NCBI GenBank assembly: GCA_949128115.1
Contig: OX421965.1
Span: 47,917,257 to 47,981,256 of the forward strand
Reading direction: 5' to 3'
Length of the DNA: 64,000 bases
Source: Anaspis maculata
Taxonomy: Eukaryota > Arthropoda > Insecta > Coleoptera > Scraptiidae
Below the pieces are notes generated by a model that was not told the origin of the DNA, searched no databases, and worked only from the letters and a program-made list of their open reading frames with translations. The translations under genes and the position numbers were made by a program. The first letter of the stretch is position 1; the number at the start of each line of letters is the position of its first letter. This document shows, in pieces, positions 59,261 through 64,000 of this stretch.

Positions 59261-59589
59261 GCGCTAAAAATCGTATAAGTCCCCATCGATAAAAAAAACA
59301 CGTAGAAAGAAATATTTTCTTTATTCGTTTGTCATTAACCTATTATTATTCTTTATTAATATCACCGCTCTCCATCCTCAACGATCAAAAAACACATATG
59401 GAAAACAATGCTCTTCCTATTTATAATTAACTATTTATTGTTATTGATCATTATAATCGATTGCAGTCCTGGATTCTAGTGGAAACGTGGGATGAAAAAA
59501 GAAAACTATTGAAATATACGTGTGGAAAATATCAAAGTTTGACAAATCGCATTGCACGACACAATCATATTTATACAGGCTGTTCCAGA

Positions 59590-59830
59590 AATAGCGCACT
59601 GTTTCCGAATAAACATCGCATGGGGGTCGGCATCATTGTATTACATTTTACGTGCTATGCGAAACACACCCGAACACACAACTCTTCCGCATTCCAGCAA
59701 GCATTCCAACTAAATCAAGGAACTTGTTTTCGGGACGAAAACACCCGCCATGAGTGGGGATCGAACCCACACGATCGACAGCATGGCAGTCGGGACGTGC
59801 TAACCATCATGCATTATGCCACAAGGTTCT
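59590..59830 (-). mobile_element. tRNA-derived SINE (minus strand)
   Basis: Read on the minus strand, 59828-59747 resembles a tRNA with an A-box-like TGATGGTTAGCACGTC (59794-59809) and a clear B box GGGTTCGATCCCC (59757-59767), followed by a non-tRNA body ending near GGAACAGCCTGTATAAA (about 59575). No anticodon-arm fold that would make it a functional tRNA. Confidence 0.7.
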
Positions 59831-62010
59831 CTTAAGATTTTTGATAGAAGTAAAGAATTTTTATTGCATCTATTGGACAATAGGATGCGTTTTATACATT
59901 AATGAAAACTGCAACTTGAGTGAATCACAATGATGATCGGAGAGGGGTCACTTTTGAATGGTGCATGTCGATGCTCATCAAGTTGATCCGATATTACGGA
60001 TGAGAAGCATTTTGAAATTTTGCTGCCTGCTGACTCGTTGATTGACTGTTGTAAACATATGCAAGAAATTTTTCATCAAGAGCTGGAAAAGAAGCACTTA
60101 ACAAATCGATTGTTATTGAAAATTATGTGTTTACTTAGAAAGGGCAACGTGTAGGTACTTAAAAACGTACAGTACCGAGCCATAAATGTTGGACGTTAAA
60201 TTTTTAATTATATAATTACAACAAATAATTAATTAATATACTACGCAAAAACTCCTGCAGAGGTGAGGTTTTTTTTTAATTTGAAAAAATAACGCCAATA
60301 TCTATTATTGCTCGCTCTTATGGTTACCCACCTAGTCATTCGAGTTACTTCATTTGGTGTAGTGATAAGCTGGGTTTCTACGCCGGACATAACCGTAAGT
60401 AATTCTCTAGAAAATTACAAGTGCAACAGCAATTATTCGGTGTATTATCTAAAAATTATCTAGCAAGTGAGCAGTCCTGTCATCGATGCTTGGCATGACA
60501 TTACTGCCTATTTTTTACACCTAGGTACTTGATTCGATGTTGCTCAAGTTGTTGATGACTACGGACACTAACTTTAGGACAAATATTCTGAATATTTTCT
60601 AATGAACCTGATTCGCCTCGTAGAATCAGTGTGATCAAGCAAAAACTAGGCTTTACGTGAGCTAAAGTTAAATTAAGAAATTCTTAATCACTTTACTTTG
60701 GGAAAAAATGTGCACGATTTTGTTACTGATTAATCTCTTTTCTATGACCATTATGGGTCATCCATGCAAGAGTTAAAAATATGTACAATTTGCCTCGCAT
60801 ATCTTCTCCTCGTAAAAGGTGTTACTGAGGTACATTTCTTCTTCCTGTGATACGCTCTCATTTATGAATTTTGAATTTAGAACGTCTTACGTGTTTCGAG
60901 GTTACAAATTCCCATCCTGGAGAATTTCCAGCTATAAACATACCACTTACAAAGGAAACATAGATTTCCTATACATAGATTTCCTTACTTACTGTGCGAT
61001 TTAGTTTACACACTAGAAGCGTTTACACCGACCGACCGTCGACCGTTGAAATTGGGATATCGGGTATTCTGTACTGTTATGAAAATCGCTGAAGATCCCG
61101 ATGCACGAACAAGACACATCTACACATTTGGCGGAGGTGCTGTGGCGTGCTGAAAGCGTGCTTGAACATTCGCGACCCCATGGAATTTTCTCAATAGTCC
61201 AGGAATCAAGTGTAGGAAAAATAGCGAAAAAAATTCAACCCAGCAAGATTTATTTAAAAGCTAAGGTGAGTGTGAAAAAAAATTTGCGTGTTTCAGCATA
61301 AAAAATTGCTGAAACAGACTGCGGATTAGCTGCAGAGCGAAAGAGAAACATATAGATTCTTGTGGCGTGAGTTTCTGCCAAATCAGAGCAGCTAAAAATG
61401 TGAGAAGAAAATGAGTCATTCAAATTTGGGCTGGCAAGAGAATGAGAGACTTTTTTGTAAAAAAATATAAAAATTTGAAGAAAAAAAAATGAGTTTTTTT
61501 GAATTTTGAAATTTTTAAATATTTCATCTTAGATTTTGGATCACTCTGCTTTTTTTTTCAAGTCTCTCACTCCACTGCTTCTCATGAAACTCACGTTCAA
61601 AGAAAAAACACTAGAAAATGCCGTCCTTAACATACTAAAAGTCCTCAAGGATCGAGTGTGAGCTTCGGCCGTTGTGGCCTCGAAGAGAACTTTAGGATCA
61701 ATTTTTCGCTTTTATCTCGTCAACCATGGCACTTGGGAAAAAAGCACCTGGAGAGAAATTGCGTTGGAAATTTTATTGTCTATTAAGAAAGACCCTCACA
61801 TGTTCCATCGTTAGTCCACTCCTTCTTCGTCAAAACACAAGAAAATTAAAATAAACAGATCAAAGATTGAAGTGGTCCACCCCAAAAACTTAGGTTCAAA
61901 TGAGGATATCGAGACGAAAAATTGACCAATTTAAAAACACTATACAGTCTCAATGATTCCGGCGTTCTTCTCACTGTAAGTTTCATATTTGGATATCGTG
62001 TTTACTAATG
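59831..62010. other. Sequence with no recognised gene
   Basis: About 2.2 kb of AT-rich sequence. A frame at 61101-61265 ending before GGTGAGTG could be an exon with a donor site, but it matches no family I recognise and has no partner exons. Confidence 0.4.
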
Positions 62011-62014
62011 GATA

Positions 62015-62138
62015 TACCATGCGATCAACAAAATGCGGAATTGGGGTAGGCTGTGCCCTGGCCGAAAGCAGCTTGTCATCCTGAAATCTGACCAGGGCAC
62101 AGCCTACCCCAATTCCGAATTTTGTTGATCGCATGGTA
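62015..62138. mobile_element. MITE, TACCATGCGATCAAC family, near-perfect hairpin
   Basis: TACCATGCGATCAACAAAAT and GGGGTAGGCTGTGCCCTGG are inverted at the right end. Best-preserved of three family members (others 28285-28345 and 44541-44664). It abuts or shares TA with the next element. Confidence 0.9.
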
Positions 62139-62501
62139 CCGAGCGTTCATAAATTAAATGGGTCAAGGGCGGCTGTGAGTTTGAAAACATCTGTCGGAAC
62201 TAGCATCGTTCATTTGATGTCTGTAATTTTTTGGTTCTTGTAATTTGTCAAACCAGTCGCAGTTTTCGTTTTCGGAACATTTTAAATATGGTTTTCACGG
62301 CAGGCCACAAAACCTACATGATCGAGGAGTATTTCCGAGCTTGAAGTATTCTCGTGCACTTATGGCAGATCAGAAATCAATAATATGGGACGTAACTTGT
62401 CAGAGTTTGACAAATTTATTACAAAAGGATCACGCTAGTTTCGACAGACGTTTTTGAATTCACAGGCACCCTTGACCCATTTAATTTATGAACTCTCGGT
62501 A
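62137..62501. mobile_element. 365-bp MITE with TACCGAG ends
   Basis: TACCGAGCGTTCATAAATTA pairs with the right end inverse; arms continue GGGTCAAGGG and CTGTCGRAAC. Related to the core of the 1596-2045 element. Confidence 0.85.
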
Positions 62502-62514
62502 CTATGTATATGAT

Positions 62515-62837
62515 ATACAGGGTGGCAAAAGAAGAAGTTAAAAGTCGTCCATTAAGCAAGTGTAACTTTTTCAAAAACAAATGTAGATTTTTTCTGATTA
62601 TATTTTTGAAAACCTCTCATCAATATCTCGAAATTGTTTTTGACATTTCACCGCCTTCCATTTCTTGTACAGGGTGCTCACGTATAAATTATCTATACAC
62701 CTCCCTCCCACAGGAGACATACCCTCAAATATGATTTTGAAAGTGGAAAATATACGATTCTTATACGATTTTCTCCGTGAGTTTCGAATCTGGCCATAAA
62801 AAATTTCCGAATGTTCCTGAAATTGGACACCCTGTAT
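62515..62837. repeat. Fragment bounded by ACAGGGTG motifs
   Basis: TACAGGGTGG at 62516, TACAGGGTGC at 62668 and GGACACCCTGTA at 62824 delimit two short blocks without strong arm pairing. Probably remnants of ACAGGGTG-ended elements. Confidence 0.45.
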
Positions 62838-62991
62838 TTTAATTAGAGAATCGATGGGAATCGAACCAAAAAAAGATCCTTTGATCTTGGTTTAGCTTGA
62901 ACCGCTCTTAAATTTATTGGTGGAACCCGTGGTGACTGAATAATCCTATCCATGTTATTCGGTACCTACGTGAATAAATTTAGTGTTGCCG

Positions 62992-63140
62992 CGAGACGGG
63001 ACGAGACGAGACTTTGGAATGTCTCGTCTCTTCTCGAATTTTCGAGATAAGACTCTCACATGGTCTCGTCTCTCGAGACGAGACAAGGAGCTGGTCTCGT
63101 CTCGAAAATTCGAGACGAGACGAGACATCTCGGGTATTAT
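62992..63140. repeat. GAGAC/GTCTC-rich palindromic array
   Basis: Dense GAGACGAGAC and GTCTCGTCTC runs in both orientations, e.g. the palindrome GTCTCGAAAATTCGAGAC near 63095-63115. 63141-64000 contains only short frames and no recognised feature. Confidence 0.8.
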
Positions 63141-64000
63141 ACCAAACTATTTTTTTCAGGAAGATCAGATTGGCAGAACACTCTCCTTTGGTTCCCGGAC
63201 TCTGAATTGAATATTTAATATAAGTTAATCGCTACACCAAGCTTCACTTAGCTTCACTTAGCTGAAAAGAGCGCAAATTTAAATAACTAAATAGATTATA
63301 CCGAAGATGATACAATGAAATTATTTAAATTCAACATCTAGGAACCCGGGTAGGTATCTATCTCAGGATCAACTATGTAACATGAGGAAAAACGTCATAG
63401 CAGCAATCAAGGAAACAATAAAAATGCACTTGTCTTTAGGTAAAATCACTCATAAAAGAAAAAAAATTTTTAATGCCGAGGTAGAATATTGGCTCTTCCT
63501 CGGGCTCTCCGAATACCTGTATGTTTGAAAGAATTACTGAAATACAGGATGTCCCAGGACTCGCACCCTAGAGTCAAAGGTAGTTTAGAAGACTGCTTCA
63601 AATGTGCCAGAAAAATTATTTAAAAACTATTAGGATTTAATTTTTAGAGATATGGGGGTCGAAGGGGACTTTGCCACCTCTCATTTTTATCATCTGATGA
63701 GATTTCAGTAACTTTTTAGAACGGACTAAACAAAAAAATGGAACAAAGCTCTCTGACTACCACAACATCAGACGGTCGAACCGAAACTGCACAGACACGT
63801 GTTTCGCCCCTATTGGAGGCTCATCAGTGTGCAGGCATTCAGTTCAATAATCCGATGCTGTGGCAGCTAGAGATTTCATGGTATCATGGTAATATACAAC
63901 CAGGAGTAATCCTCATATGTGAGTTCACCTCACATTGTTTTGGCTTTGTTTAAAAAATGCGCGCGCCCCCTACATGGCTCTAAAAGGCGCAATATTTATA

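Noticed and set aside
59747..59828. Functional tRNA gene
   Set aside because: Has A- and B-box-like sequences but no convincing anticodon and acceptor stems; better read as a SINE head.
61101..61301. Possible exon ending at a GT donor (MHEQDTSTHLAEVLW)
   Set aside because: No partner exon, no family similarity that I recognise; could be chance.

Overview
This is a eukaryotic, almost certainly insect, nuclear genomic window. The host genes have short GT-AG introns, the only host gene family present is the ELOVL fatty-acid elongase family, and the rest is AT-rich sequence packed with transposable elements: LINEs, a Penelope-like fragment, a gypsy fragment, hAT elements, a SINE head and very many foldback/MITE hairpins. 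The insect order cannot be settled from the sequence. There are no bacterial-type operons, no CRISPR array and no convincing tRNA or rRNA gene.

Host genes: three complete ELOVL paralogues lie head-to-tail on the minus strand: gene A (4308-7573, 264 aa), gene B (28688-41591, 273 aa) and gene C (47541-48663, 294 aa). I assembled all three from five exons each, with identical intron positions and phases (exon 2 is always 191 bp and exon 4 always 243 bp). All three keep the HxxHH catalytic box. Gene C is compact, with introns of 50-70 bp. The last intron of gene B is about 9.8 kb and that of gene A about 2.3 kb, both swollen by repeats. Each gene has an AATAAA signal shortly after its stop.

Repeats, left to right. 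0.2-4.1 kb: MITE hairpins, a broken LINE, a MITE inserted in another MITE, and a 1-kb hairpin. 8.5-14 kb: a (TAA)n-tailed LINE between inverted arms, a 1.7-kb hairpin, and GCC-rich tandem repeats in two opposed blocks. 14.57-27.79 kb: a roughly 13-kb palindrome whose arms are themselves concentric hairpins, with a 1.5-kb TA-flanked hairpin inserted in the right arm and a GCC-rich satellite in the centre. 32.6-38.4 kb: MITEs, a 958-bp hAT-like element with a perfect 8-bp target duplication, and a 1.26-kb hairpin. 39.5-43.9 kb: a copy of a Cys-rich-ORF element, a Penelope-like RT fragment with a nearby minimal hammerhead-ribozyme candidate, and a 5'-truncated R2-like LINE. 46.2-47.0 kb: LINE and gypsy fragments. 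49.3-52.7 kb: a hairpin carrying an inserted foldback element made of 20-bp EcoRI-site minisatellites around pieces of a C2H2 zinc-finger gene. 54.6-59.3 kb: the GCC-rich satellite family again, interrupted by a hAT with a perfect 8-bp duplication, itself interrupted by the long-TIR Cys-rich-ORF element. 59.6-63.2 kb: a tRNA-derived SINE, two abutting MITEs and a GAGAC-rich array.

The most unusual signals are the zinc-finger-carrying foldback element, the hammerhead candidate, the concentric palindromes, and an 8-mer (ACAGGGTG) that recurs about 27 times, mostly at hairpin edges.
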